A stretch of DNA of 15,847 nt from Bacteroidota bacterium (GCA_029573365.1 JAKQGD010000009.1:1-15847); one strand, 5' to 3'. Counted from the stretch's first letter, positions 1-8,183 are shown. The notes: generated from the sequence alone by a model not told the origin. Numbers and translations: made by a program.

Positions 1-1143
1 TTTGGAGACGTGGGACTACCACCTGCAACAAAGCACACAGGTGACATCACTCTGGAAGCGGAGGACATCACATCAGAGGCCAACGGGGGAAGGCTCAATC
101 CTTTCACCGGTCTGGATCTGGTCCTGACAGCTATTACTGCTATAACTGCCCTGGTTTGGGTCATCAATGATCCTCTATCCAAAGTATACTCCACAAACCT
201 TTTTGGCTCAGCCCAAATGGCCGGATACGTCATTCTCGGATGTTTCATCCTGTTTTTGATATTACTGTTCAGCAGGATAATTAGGTATTCTAGCGTCACC
301 CGAGACAGAATGTTTGCCGTTTTTATCATAGCCATTTTTTACATGTTTTTCTGGGCTTCCTTCGAGCAGGCCGGAGGATCCATGACCATCTTTGCCAAGG
401 ATTATGTAGACAGAACGCTGCAAGGTAACAGTGCACTGCTGTTCAATATATTCAACAGCCTCCTAACCATCATACCACTCGGCATCATCACCTATGCCCT
501 GATCAGGCTGTTTATGGTAACCTTCGAAAAATACAGCACTGCCGTATTTTCTCTGGGCATCAGCTTTGTAATCATTTGGTGTATTGTGGTGTGGATGATC
601 ATGTCAGAGTTTTCAAAAACTGGAACCGAGATAGCAGCTACCTGGTTTTCGGTGCTCAATTCCTTCTTTATCATAGCTCTGGGTCCGATATTTTCAAAAA
701 TATGGGAAAGCAAGTACAATCCTCCTGCTTCGGTCAAATATATGTTTGGCTTGTTTATGCTGGGTATAGGATTTGCAGCCCTTTCCTTTGGGTCGATGGG
801 CATACCGCTGGGGGCTAAATCGGCCTCTGTTTCCATTATGTGGCTGATGGTGGCCTACCTGTTCCACACGCTGGGCGAACTATGTATATCGCCGGTAGGT
901 TTATCCTATGTCAGTAAACTCGTGCCCGGCAGAATGATAGCCATAACATATGGCATCTGGTACCTGGCCATCGCCGTTGGCAATAAGCTGGCCGGCACCA
1001 TGGGTGGCATGATTGACAGCATTTCGGAGAAACATGGCTTATCTTACTTCTTCCTGATATTTACCATCGTGCCTGCTGTGGCGGGAATCACTATATTTCT
1101 CCTGAGCCCCGTATTGCGTAAGCTTATGCACGGTGTCCGGTAA
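1..1143 (+). CDS. POT/PTR2-family proton-coupled peptide transporter, 5' end outside the window
   Basis: Inner-membrane major-facilitator protein that imports di- or tripeptides with protons. The reading frame is open from base 1, so this is the last 380 residues of a longer gene. The GTG at position 10 is not a credible start, because it falls in the loop ahead of a transmembrane helix. About eight or nine hydrophobic segments are visible. Family marks are the segment FFWASFEQAGGS (about 349-384), with the Glu-Gln pair typical of bacterial POT proteins, and GELCISPVGLSYVSKLVP (about 871-930), a highly conserved stretch late in the family. It ends with two consecutive TAA codons and lies only 5 bases from the stop of the convergent metalloprotease gene, with no obvious terminator hairpin between. 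Family assignment is firm; the actual substrate cannot be read from the sequence. Confidence 0.93.
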   Translation, partial: FGDVGLPPATKHTGDITLEAEDITSEANGGRLNPFTGLDLVLTAITAITALVWVINDPLSKVYSTNLFGSAQMAGYVILGCFILFLILLFSRIIRYSSVTRDRMFAVFIIAIFYMFFWASFEQAGGSMTIFAKDYVDRTLQGNSALLFNIFNSLLTIIPLGIITYALIRLFMVTFEKYSTAVFSLGISFVIIWCIVVWMIMSEFSKTGTEIAATWFSVLNSFFIIALGPIFSKIWESKYNPPASVKYMFGLFMLGIGFAALSFGSMGIPLGAKSASVSIMWLMVAYLFHTLGELCISPVGLSYVSKLVPGRMIAITYGIWYLAIAVGNKLAGTMGGMIDSISEKHGLSYFFLIFTIVPAVAGITIFLLSPVLRKLMHGVR

Positions 1144-1148
1144 TAACT

Positions 1149-3260
1149 CTATTTACGGACAAGCCTCCTGGAAATAATCGTTCCCTCCGTCTGCACATTG
1201 ATAAGGTAAATGGCAGGCTCCAGTTCCATGATGTCTGATTTTAGATGGAACTCATCCCTGCCGTCAATGGTCGTGTATACTTTTCCGGTCATGTCCATGA
1301 TACGTACGGAAACTATAGGAACATTTGAAGTGATATGTACTTCTTCTGAAGCCGGATTGGGATATATTTTTACCTCCGGAGACACATCCAGAGGGCCCAG
1401 ATACTGACCTACTGTCAAAACCTTGTCAAATTCAGTCCTGGCAGAGGACGCCAAGCCGGAAATCCTGACTGCATCTATGTATATCTGGTCAGCGTTGGTG
1501 CTTGCGTCACACTGGAATGAAATCCTTGATTTTGGCGACAATGTACCAAATCCCTCGATGGTGACTGACGCCTCGTAAAAATTGCCATTAAAAAAATCAG
1601 TTTCGCTGACATAAGCTTTGACTTTTTGCCAGCTGGCCCCGTTGTAATAATTGACAAAAAAGTCTTCCCCTTTTTCCATACTATAAGGAAAGAAAGAAAA
1701 CTGCACGAGTGCCCGGGAGTACCCTGAAAGATTTATTTCCGGAGACACCACGGAAGACTCATCACCAGAATTGTCCCTTATCATCAGCGAATAATCACCT
1801 TCCCAGGAATAATCCCCTTTGTACCTTTCTGTATCCAATGGTCCACCTGTCCATCCGTCCCAGCCACCTTCGAAATAATATCCTGAAATGGCGTTGCCCC
1901 CTGACCCGGTATTGCAAGGCTCACAACTGCCGCCGCAGTCCACCCCTGTTTCGTCGCCGTTTTGTATGCCATCTGTACAGGTGGGAACCGATGATTCGAG
2001 ACAAAATCCATGCGTAACTGATTTGCCAAAAGACCCACCTTCGGCTATGAGTGTGGTGCCTTTGGATAACTGGTACTTGCCGCTTCCGTATTTGCAGCAC
2101 ATGCCGTCGCCATATGAGTCATAAACAGAAAAACTGTAACATCCTGCCGCGAAACAGGTATCAAGGGTCACTGTAGTGTTTTTCTGCAAAGAGTTGTATG
2201 GTCCACCTTTTAGCACCACAAGCCCACTTTTATCCTTAATTTCCCAGGTGGTCTCCTGAGGATAATTGTCCAGGGCCAGTGTTACTTTTAGTCTTAAGCA
2301 TTCTGCATTTTGTACCTTTAAACATCCTTTGGATTCTCTGATTTTGCTCCTGAGCCCGCCATCGGAAAAAAGGGCCTGCATCCTGGTTTTTTGGCCTGCG
2401 GTAAAAAGATTCATACAATCATCATTGGAGTAATCCATGTAATTTTCTACCATGTCTATGGAGCCGCAGGACCAGTGGCCTTTCTGACAACCATAATTGG
2501 GCCCCTCAGCTTTGGGAGTATCAGCAACTAAGTCGTCATTGACACAATCGCCGGAGCCCCATATATGCTTGAGATTTAACCAATGTCCTACTTCATGAGT
2601 GGCTGTGCGGCCCAGATGAAAACCCGGAGTGACATTGGGACCTGTGCCAAAGACCTTATAATCCACAACAACGCCGTCCGTTTCAGGCTTGCCACCGGGA
2701 AACTGTGCATACCCTAGTACCGAGCCCGTGATGTCACAAACCCAGATATTGAGGTACGAATCTGCAGGCCAGGCGTCCTTGCCTCCTTTGGAACTGTATT
2801 TTACATTGTCGCCTGTGGTGGCAAAAGACGTTATTAGTGTCGGAGTGCGGGTGATACCTGAGGTAGGCAAACCTGCAGGGTCCCTCGTAGCCAGACAAAA
2901 CTCAATGCCTGCATCTGCGGCTACCGACCACAACGATGTGGTGTCCGTGTTTTTTCGCCTGAAGTCCTTGTTCAGCACCTCTATTTGTGATCTTACCTGG
3001 TCATCAGATATGTTTTCTGCCACATCATTGTACACTATGTGCACCACAACAGGGATCGTGATAAGGTTCTCTGACCTGGAAGCAAGGCTTCTGCCAAATT
3101 GTTCTGTGTGTCTTTCAGCTTGCTTAAGGATGTTAAGTCTTGACGGGTTTTGTCTGACTTCTTCTGCCAGATGTTCATCAGCATGGCACTGCCTGACCTG
3201 CGAAAATACAGGAAAGACACCGGACAGATAAACCAGCAGAATGACAATGAATTGACGCAT
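1149..3260 (-). CDS. Secreted M43-family (cytophagalysin-like) zinc metalloprotease with T9SS C-terminal sorting domain
   Basis: 703-residue exported protease. Residues 1-20 are a signal peptide ending near VFSQ. Residues about 60-312 are the metalloprotease: HEVGHWLNLKH (222-232) supplies H222, E223, H226 and H232, and ENYMDY (272-277) is the Met-turn. The WGSGDC...DTP segment after the zinc motif is usual for M43. The metzincin Gly is Asn here (N229). Residues about 320-420 form a Cys-containing beta domain with DSYGDGMCC (381-389), often attached to Bacteroidota secreted proteins. Residues 428-449 hold the Cys-rich NGDETGVDCGG linker. Residues about 457-602 look like a MAM/jelly-roll adhesion domain. 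Residues about 630-703 are a type A T9SS sorting domain (KIYPNPASEEV, basic end RRLVRK). This implies passage through the Sec system, then the outer membrane, with removal of the tag. The gene has its own promoter and converges on the POT gene. Substrate unknown. Confidence 0.93.
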   Translation of the reverse strand: MRQFIVILLVYLSGVFPVFSQVRQCHADEHLAEEVRQNPSRLNILKQAERHTEQFGRSLASRSENLITIPVVVHIVYNDVAENISDDQVRSQIEVLNKDFRRKNTDTTSLWSVAADAGIEFCLATRDPAGLPTSGITRTPTLITSFATTGDNVKYSSKGGKDAWPADSYLNIWVCDITGSVLGYAQFPGGKPETDGVVVDYKVFGTGPNVTPGFHLGRTATHEVGHWLNLKHIWGSGDCVNDDLVADTPKAEGPNYGCQKGHWSCGSIDMVENYMDYSNDDCMNLFTAGQKTRMQALFSDGGLRSKIRESKGCLKVQNAECLRLKVTLALDNYPQETTWEIKDKSGLVVLKGGPYNSLQKNTTVTLDTCFAAGCYSFSVYDSYGDGMCCKYGSGKYQLSKGTTLIAEGGSFGKSVTHGFCLESSVPTCTDGIQNGDETGVDCGGSCEPCNTGSGGNAISGYYFEGGWDGWTGGPLDTERYKGDYSWEGDYSLMIRDNSGDESSVVSPEINLSGYSRALVQFSFFPYSMEKGEDFFVNYYNGASWQKVKAYVSETDFFNGNFYEASVTIEGFGTLSPKSRISFQCDASTNADQIYIDAVRISGLASSARTEFDKVLTVGQYLGPLDVSPEVKIYPNPASEEVHITSNVPIVSVRIMDMTGKVYTTIDGRDEFHLKSDIMELEPAIYLINVQTEGTIISRRLVRK

Positions 3261-3320
3261 TTTTTTGATATGTTTACTGTTTAGATTGATTTAACCAATA
3301 ATTACATATGTCAAAAAATA

Positions 3321-3350
3321 CAAATATGGTGCCAATAAGCACGCCGGCAA
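3321..3350 (-). promoter_or_regulatory. Bacteroidota-type promoter of the M43 protease gene
   Basis: On the minus strand a TTG (3350-3348) is followed by exactly 19 bases and then CATATTTG (3328-3321). The second element matches the Bacteroidota -7 consensus TAnnTTTG at all defined positions but one. The predicted transcript start near 3315 leaves a leader of about 55 bases before the ATG at 3260. Spacing and both elements agree with the known sigma-ABfr pattern; the start site itself is inferred. Confidence 0.6.
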
Positions 3351-3371
3351 ATATTTAACAGCCGCACCACC

Positions 3372-3401
3372 TTTCCTCCATTTAAAAATTGGTTACCTTT
3401 G
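3372..3401 (+). promoter_or_regulatory. Bacteroidota-type promoter of the exonuclease III gene
   Basis: TACCTTTG at 3394-3401 is a perfect TAnnTTTG -7 element. Nineteen bases upstream lies TTT (3372-3374), one base off the TTG expected at -33. Transcription would start near 3407, about 20 bases before the ATG at 3429. It sits back to back with the protease promoter, so the 168-base gap serves both genes. Confidence 0.55.
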
Positions 3402-3428
3402 ACCGTCTTTTAAAAAAATCCTGAGCAC

Positions 3429-4190
3429 ATGAAGTTGATATCCTGGAATGTAAATGGAATAAGGGCTGTAGCAGGTAAGGAATTTATGAACCAGTTTGCA
3501 CGGTTTGATGCTGACATATTTTGTATCCAGGAAACCAAGGCCCAGGACGACCAGGTAAAAGAGGTACTGTCTAAGCTGGACGGGTACCATTTCCATTGCA
3601 ATTCAGCAGAAAAAAAAGGGTATTCGGGCGTCTGTACTATCTCCAGAAAAGCACCGACCAGTGTCACCCTTGATATGGGCATCGCAGAACACGACAACGA
3701 AGGCCGGGTGATAGCCACAGAATTTGATGACTTTTATCTTGTCAATGTTTATGTCCCAAATAGTGGAGAGGGCCTCAAAAGACTGGAATACAGAGCCCAG
3801 TGGGATGAGGATTTTTCTGTTTATCTGGCAAAACTCAGGGATAAGAAAAATGTGATTGTAACCGGTGATTTTAATGTAGCCCATCAGCCGATTGACCTTG
3901 CAAGGCCAAAGGAAAATTACAATAAAACATCAGGTTATACACAAACAGAAATCGATGGAATGGCCAAAATCCTCTCAAAAGGGTTTACTGATTCTTTCCG
4001 GTATCTATATCCTGACAAGGTGCAATATTCGTTCTGGAGCGTCCGCTTTGGAGCCCGGGCAAAAAACCTGGGCTGGAGGATTGATTACTTCCTCGTTGAC
4101 AACAGATTGCAGGAAAAGATAGGAGATGCTTTCATCCTGGACCAGGAGCAGGGCTCCGACCACTGTCCGGTGGGACTGGTCCTCAAATAA
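3429..4190 (+). CDS. xth: Exodeoxyribonuclease III (AP endonuclease, ExoIII/APE1 family)
   Basis: 253-residue cytoplasmic base-excision-repair enzyme that cuts the backbone 5' of abasic sites and trims 3' blocked ends. All catalytic motifs of the endonuclease/exonuclease/phosphatase fold are in place: SWNVNGIRA (N7), IQETKA (E35, metal ligand), NVYVPN (Y108), TGDFNVAH (D147, N149), GWRIDYFLV (D219) and GSDHCPV (D244, H245). The length is slightly below E. coli ExoIII (268) and normal for the family. The ATG start puts the first motif at residue 5, as in relatives, and follows a good promoter. It is divergent from the protease gene and is followed after 115 bases by an exported coiled-coil gene on the same strand. 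Confidence 0.96.
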   Translation: MKLISWNVNGIRAVAGKEFMNQFARFDADIFCIQETKAQDDQVKEVLSKLDGYHFHCNSAEKKGYSGVCTISRKAPTSVTLDMGIAEHDNEGRVIATEFDDFYLVNVYVPNSGEGLKRLEYRAQWDEDFSVYLAKLRDKKNVIVTGDFNVAHQPIDLARPKENYNKTSGYTQTEIDGMAKILSKGFTDSFRYLYPDKVQYSFWSVRFGARAKNLGWRIDYFLVDNRLQEKIGDAFILDQEQGSDHCPVGLVLK

Positions 4191-4232
4191 CCAAACTGCC
4201 TTGCTATCTGGTTAAAATTAAGTTAATTGACG

Positions 4233-4260
4233 GGCAATTAAGCTACTTTTATTGCCGTTT
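4233..4260 (+). terminator. Possible weak terminator or leader hairpin downstream of xth
   Basis: GGCAAT (4233-4238) can pair with ATTGCC (4251-4256) across a 12-base loop and is followed by GTTT. The stem is only 6 bp and the U-run is short, so it may be a weak terminator of xth or part of the leader region of the next gene. No convincing Bacteroidota -7 box was found between it and the ATG at 4306. Confidence 0.25.
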
Positions 4261-4305
4261 CAGAGTATAAATAGTATTATTTAATTTTAATTGAAATTTT
4301 TTGAA

Positions 4306-4860
4306 ATGAAAAATCTGGTTTATTTATTTATTCTCAGCCTTGGATTTCTTTTTTCCGGTGAGTTGGCGGCACAGACAGATCCGCTTAAAAAGAACATGAA
4401 CGAAAAGCAGTGGAACAAATCTGCCGATACTGAAAAATCAATGGCTGACGCCGAAAAGGAGGCCAAAAAAGCAGAGCAGGAAAGCAGAAAAGCCCAAAAA
4501 ATGGCTGAAAAGGAGGCCAAAAAAGCCCAAAAAGAGGCTGACAAATACGCTAAAAAGTCAAAAAAAGGCGGCAATATGGGCAAGGGACATTCCAAAGGTA
4601 AAGGCAAAGGGCATGAGCACCACAACCATGAAGGTGATGACATGGACAAGGATCACGCCGAAAAAGACAATGACCATATAGATAACGAAATGGCTGAGCA
4701 GCACAAGGCGGATGCAGAGAGGCTGAAAAAAGAAGCCATGGAGCACAAAAAAAAGGCAGAAAAGTACAAGGCTGATGCGGAACTGTACAAACAAAAAGCC
4801 AAGGAAATGAAAAACAAAAAAGGAAATTCTGCAAACAACAAACCTGCTGATAAGCAGTAA
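4306..4860 (+). CDS. Small exported Lys/Glu/Ala-rich coiled-coil protein with His-rich centre, function unknown
   Basis: I do not recognise this protein. The ATG at 4306 gives 184 residues beginning with a clean signal peptide (1-23: short basic start, hydrophobic core, end near LAAQ). An in-frame TTG at 4291 would only add five residues in front of it. Mature protein: a charged helical segment (about 43-87) with the repeated unit EKEAKKA at 50-56 and 68-74 (18-residue period, a 20-base DNA repeat); a Gly/Lys/His/Asp-rich flexible centre (about 88-135, with HEHHNHEGDD) that could bind metal ions; and a second Lys/Ala/Glu helix (about 132-171). There is no lipobox and no T9SS tag, so the periplasm is the likely location. 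It is followed directly by a strong terminator, so it probably forms its own or the last unit after xth. Highly basic and acidic low-complexity composition makes database similarity unreliable. Confidence 0.8.
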   Translation: MKNLVYLFILSLGFLFSGELAAQTDPLKKNMNEKQWNKSADTEKSMADAEKEAKKAEQESRKAQKMAEKEAKKAQKEADKYAKKSKKGGNMGKGHSKGKGKGHEHHNHEGDDMDKDHAEKDNDHIDNEMAEQHKADAERLKKEAMEHKKKAEKYKADAELYKQKAKEMKNKKGNSANNKPADKQ

Positions 4861-4881
4861 AAGTAGCGTTTCCAATATCAG

Positions 4882-4920
4882 AAAGGCAGGGTTTTATCAG
4901 AAGCCCTGCCTTTTTTGTTT
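4882..4920 (+). terminator. Rho-independent terminator after the coiled-coil gene
   Basis: AAAGGCAGGG (4882-4891) pairs with CCCTGCCTTT (4904-4913), and the stem can extend inward through T-G and T-A pairs to a short ATCA loop. A T-rich tract follows (TTTTTTGTTT, 4911-4920). It lies 22 bases after the stop codon and separates this gene from pcrA. Confidence 0.85.
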
Positions 4921-5069
4921 GATTTTTTAAAAAAGTAATTCGATTGACTCTTCCTATGCAGGCAGGACAAGGGATACATATGTGACACATTTATTTCGGC
5001 CGATAGCATAAATACATGACTTTTGAAGTTCAAACAAATTAAATTTTTCTTTAACGTTTGTCAGAAAAA

Positions 5070-5082
5070 TTACGAAATTTGC
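5070..5082 (+). promoter_or_regulatory. Candidate -7 promoter element for the PcrA-type helicase gene
   Basis: The -7-like box GAAATTTG (5074-5081) matches TAnnTTTG at all defined positions but the first. It lies inside TTACGAAATTTGC (5070-5082), a 13-mer that recurs exactly before the HU gene. No TTG lies at the usual 19-base spacing; the nearest is 5058-5060. Only seven bases separate the box from the ATG at 5089, so the transcript would be nearly leaderless. Confidence 0.35.
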
Positions 5083-5088
5083 CTTCTT

Positions 5089-7353
5089 ATGCACGAAGTA
5101 GAATACTCATACCTACAAGAACTAAATGAAGAGCAGAGGCTAGCTGCCACTTGCATCGAGGGGCCCGTAATGGTGATCGCCGGTCCCGGGTCAGGTAAAA
5201 CAAGGGTGCTCACTTATCGCATTGCACATATGATAAACCTGGGCATCGACCCTGGAAGTATCCTCTCCCTCACTTTTACCAATAAAGCGGCCCGCGAAAT
5301 GAAGGACCGTATAGAAAAGGTCGTGGGCAACAGGGCAAACAGGGTCTGGGCAGGTACATTTCACTCTCTTTTTGCAAGAATTCTACGGGTAGAAGCTCAC
5401 CGCATAGGCTTCCCCAATGACTTTACTATCTATGACACCGATGATACCAAGAGTGTAATCTCAGAAATCATCACACAGATGAACCTCGACAAAAAAGTGT
5501 ATGCTCCGGGCATAGTCAGAGGCAGAATCTCCGCTGCAAAAAGCAACCTCATCACTCCCAAAGCTTATGTGGCCAATGACGAGCTCATGGCTTATGACCG
5601 TATGAACCGCAGGCCGCTTATCCACGCCATTTACGAAAAATATGTAGCCCGCTGCCAAAGAGCAGGGGCCATGGATTTTGACGACCTTCTCCTGCAGATG
5701 TTTCGGCTGCTGTACCAGAATCCCGACCATACCCGCGAAAAATACCAGCGTCAGTTCAGATATGTGCTTGTGGATGAGTTTCAGGATACAAATTATCTGC
5801 AGTACGAGATACTCAAACTGCTGGTAGTTTATCCCGGCAGCGAAAGAAACATCTGCATAGTAGGTGACGATGCTCAGAGCATTTACTCTTTCAGGGGGGC
5901 GACGATCGAAAATATTCTGCAGTTCGAAAATGATTTTCCTGAATTGAGGACCTATAAACTCGAACAAAACTACAGGTCAACACGTCACATCGTAGAAGCG
6001 GCCAACGACGTCATTACACACAATAAAAAGCAACTCCAGAAAAAGATATGGACCAGCCGCAATGAAGGCAGCAAGATAAAAATCATTAAAACAGTATCAG
6101 AAACCGAAGAAGGAAAACGAGTGGCTGATACAATTATTGAACAAAAAAACAGATACAACCTTCACAACAAAGAAATAGCCATCCTCTACCGTACCAACGG
6201 GCAGTCCAGGATTTTTGAAGAGCAGCTGAGACGCTATAATATTCCCTACAGGGTTTATGGTGGCCTTTCATTTTATTCACGCAAGGAAATCAAGGACCTT
6301 ATAGCCTATCTCAGGCTCACGATCAATGACAAAGACGACGAGGCCCTGAAACGAGTCATCAACTATCCGCGGCGGGGTATAGGCGACAGTACCATAGAAC
6401 AGATCACACAGCTGGCCGATGACAATGACATGAGCATGTGGGAAGTGCTTACCAACATCCAGCTCAATGTGCGTGCAAAAAAGAGCCTGGGAGACTTTAT
6501 CGAACTCATCAGGGCGTTTAAAAACAAGGCAGCCAAGGCCAATGCCTACGAAACTGCCGATTATATCGCCCGAAACAGTGGCATCATTGCCTTGCTAAAG
6601 GAAGATAAAAGTCCTGAAGGTCTCGGCAGATTGGAAAACATCACCTCCCTACTGGACGGTATCCAGGAGTTTGTCCAGGATGATGAGCTGGAGGCAGGCG
6701 AAGTAGCATCAACCGACAGAAGTCTCTCAGCATTTTTACAAACCATATCTCTGATGACGGACGCAGACGAAAAAGTGGAGGACCATGACTTCGTAACACT
6801 CATGTCCGTGCACTCTGCCAAAGGCCTGGAATTCAGGTCTGTTTTTGTAGTGGGCCTGGAAGAAAACCTGTTTCCGAGTTATCTATCCCTGAGTGAAGGC
6901 TCTCAGGTGGACGAAGAAAGAAGGCTCTTTTATGTAGCCATCACGAGAGCCGAGGAATTTCTTTGTCTAACTTATGCCAACAGCCGCTACCAATACGGAC
7001 AGGTAAGGTACAACGATCCAAGCCGATTTCTCGAAGAAATATCAAACAACAATCTTGATTCTGTAATAACCATTACCAAAAAGCCTGAGTTTCCAGAACC
7101 AAAAATCCTCGGCAACTTTAAAAAACCCGGTCTCAAGGCTCCGTCTCCGGTGGTCAGGCAGGAAGACTTTACTGCAGCAGACCCCTCCAGCATCAAACCC
7201 GGAATGACCGTGGTACACCTCAAATTTGGCAGGGGCAAAGTACAGTCTGTTGACGAAAGGATGGTTGCTACCATACTTTTTGACGATGTGACGGACTCGC
7301 CAGACAAAAGAATCATGTTGCAGTTTGCAAAACTCCACATCGTAGAGGAATAG
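5089..7353 (+). CDS. pcrA: UvrD/PcrA-type superfamily 1A 3'-5' DNA helicase
   Basis: 754-residue ATP-dependent helicase of repair and of clearing proteins or RNA polymerase from DNA. SF1A motifs appear in order: AGPGSGKT (31-38, Walker A), TFTNKAAREM (62-71, Ia), GTFHSLFARILR (89-100), VDEFQDTN (228-235, DExx box), VGDDAQSIYSFRGA (258-271, III), LEQNYRSTRHI (291-301, IV), SVHSAKGLEF (573-582, V) and RLFYVAITRAEE (612-623, VI). Residues about 702-754 (KPGMTVVHLKFGRGKV...) form the Tudor-like C-terminal domain that in PcrA contacts RNA polymerase, which argues for PcrA/UvrD over Rep. The frame is open upstream to a TTG at 5023, but I chose the ATG at 5089: the added 22 residues are AT-rich and unlike the family, and from 5089 Walker A lies about 30 residues in, as usual. 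A DUF1232 gene follows after 71 bases on the same strand. Confidence 0.94.
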   Translation: MHEVEYSYLQELNEEQRLAATCIEGPVMVIAGPGSGKTRVLTYRIAHMINLGIDPGSILSLTFTNKAAREMKDRIEKVVGNRANRVWAGTFHSLFARILRVEAHRIGFPNDFTIYDTDDTKSVISEIITQMNLDKKVYAPGIVRGRISAAKSNLITPKAYVANDELMAYDRMNRRPLIHAIYEKYVARCQRAGAMDFDDLLLQMFRLLYQNPDHTREKYQRQFRYVLVDEFQDTNYLQYEILKLLVVYPGSERNICIVGDDAQSIYSFRGATIENILQFENDFPELRTYKLEQNYRSTRHIVEAANDVITHNKKQLQKKIWTSRNEGSKIKIIKTVSETEEGKRVADTIIEQKNRYNLHNKEIAILYRTNGQSRIFEEQLRRYNIPYRVYGGLSFYSRKEIKDLIAYLRLTINDKDDEALKRVINYPRRGIGDSTIEQITQLADDNDMSMWEVLTNIQLNVRAKKSLGDFIELIRAFKNKAAKANAYETADYIARNSGIIALLKEDKSPEGLGRLENITSLLDGIQEFVQDDELEAGEVASTDRSLSAFLQTISLMTDADEKVEDHDFVTLMSVHSAKGLEFRSVFVVGLEENLFPSYLSLSEGSQVDEERRLFYVAITRAEEFLCLTYANSRYQYGQVRYNDPSRFLEEISNNNLDSVITITKKPEFPEPKILGNFKKPGLKAPSPVVRQEDFTAADPSSIKPGMTVVHLKFGRGKVQSVDERMVATILFDDVTDSPDKRIMLQFAKLHIVEE

Positions 7354-7424
7354 ACAAAATATCACAAGGCCTTTGAAATCTTAATCGTCCGTAGGGCGTT
7401 ATACAATACAGATAATCAAGGTAC

Positions 7425-7778
7425 ATGAAAATCTCATTAATACTGTCTTTTTTGGTCAATCGTGTAAAATCCATGGGTACGAGGCTGGTATACTCTGTAC
7501 TGCTTATGGTGTATGCATACAAATCAGACAAGACACCTGTATGGGCAAGAAGAATCATTCAGGGCTCGCTAGCTTACCTTTTATCTCCACTGGACAGTGT
7601 GCCCGACCTAACACCGATTTTTGGATTTACCGATGATCTGGGGGTTATCAGCTTTGGACTGGTAGCTATAGCCTGCTATATAGATGAAGAGGTCAGGACC
7701 AAGGCTCGAGCCAAGTTTTACTCCTTGTTTTCCAACGCAGATGTAGACGAACTGGATGCGGTGGATGCCCGACTGTAA
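7425..7778 (+). CDS. DUF1232 (YkvA-type) small membrane protein
   Basis: 117 residues. The conserved DUF1232 core is YLLSPLDSVPDLTPIFGF plus TDDLGVI (51-75), with the usual Pro-Leu-Asp and Pro-Asp pattern between two hydrophobic segments (about 44-62 and 72-86). Residues about 20-32 are a further hydrophobic stretch. The family is widespread and its biochemical role is not established. The ATG at 7425 is the first in frame; a second ATG at 7473 (residue 17, before GTRLVYS) would drop a short amphipathic start. It lies 71 bases after pcrA with no terminator between, so co-transcription is plausible. Its stop is only 3 bases from the stop of the convergent thioredoxin-like gene. Confidence 0.85.
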   Translation: MKISLILSFLVNRVKSMGTRLVYSVLLMVYAYKSDKTPVWARRIIQGSLAYLLSPLDSVPDLTPIFGFTDDLGVISFGLVAIACYIDEEVRTKARAKFYSLFSNADVDELDAVDARL

Positions 7779-7781
7779 CCC

Positions 7782-8183
7782 TTATAGCAATGCCTTGACA
7801 AGAGCCGTCAGCTGAGCTTGGGTGTGACCCGGACCACTGAGGTCATGCTTCAGTTGGTTGTCTTTGTATATATGTATCGTAGGAAACCCGGAAACTCCGT
7901 ATTTGGTCACGACTTCCTTGACTTTTTCGTAGTCGACCTGCAGGTATGCTGCAGCCTTGATAGATTCATCCTTGGTAAGGCCCTCGATGGCTGGTCGCTG
8001 ACTGGCACACTTGGTACACCACACGGCATGATAAAATACAAGTGTAACTCCGCTGCTGATTTCTGATTCAAATTCGTTAAGCGAGGTTACCGCCTTGAGC
8101 ACGCCTGTGTCACCACTTATGTCTTCCTTTTTGCAAGAGCCCAGAAGCAGCAAAGCAAACATAAACATCAATATCTTTGGCAT
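7782..8183 (-). CDS. Thioredoxin-fold lipoprotein
   Basis: 133-residue predicted lipoprotein. Residues 1-16 are a hydrophobic signal, and LLGSC (13-17) is a lipobox with the lipidated Cys at 17. The mature part is a thioredoxin domain: strand TLVFYHAVWCTKC with redox Cys56 and Cys59 (WCTKC instead of the classical WCGPC), then GFPTIHIY with the cis-proline at P101. The likely role is thiol-disulfide exchange at the envelope; the partner is unknown. Directly after the lipid Cys come K-K-E-D, a basic then acidic run like the lipoprotein export signals described for surface lipoproteins in some Bacteroidota, so surface exposure is possible (inference). It lies 97 bases downstream of the 403-residue gene on the same strand, so it could be read through from the yicC operon or use its own weak promoter. 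Confidence 0.88.
   Translation of the reverse strand: MPKILMFMFALLLLGSCKKEDISGDTGVLKAVTSLNEFESEISSGVTLVFYHAVWCTKCASQRPAIEGLTKDESIKAAAYLQVDYEKVKEVVTKYGVSGFPTIHIYKDNQLKHDLSGPGHTQAQLTALVKALL

Noticed and set aside
2689..3231. 180-codon open frame on the plus strand inside the metalloprotease gene
   Set aside because: It is antisense to the conserved signal peptide and catalytic domain, encodes no recognisable motif, and is explained by the codon pattern of the real gene.
4291..4305. TTG start for the coiled-coil protein, five codons upstream of the ATG
   Set aside because: It would put MKFFE in front of an already complete signal peptide; the ATG at 4306 gives a normal n-region.
5461..5967. 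168-codon minus-strand open frame inside pcrA
   Set aside because: It overlaps the helicase DExx and motif III region, and no promoter, domain or signal supports it.
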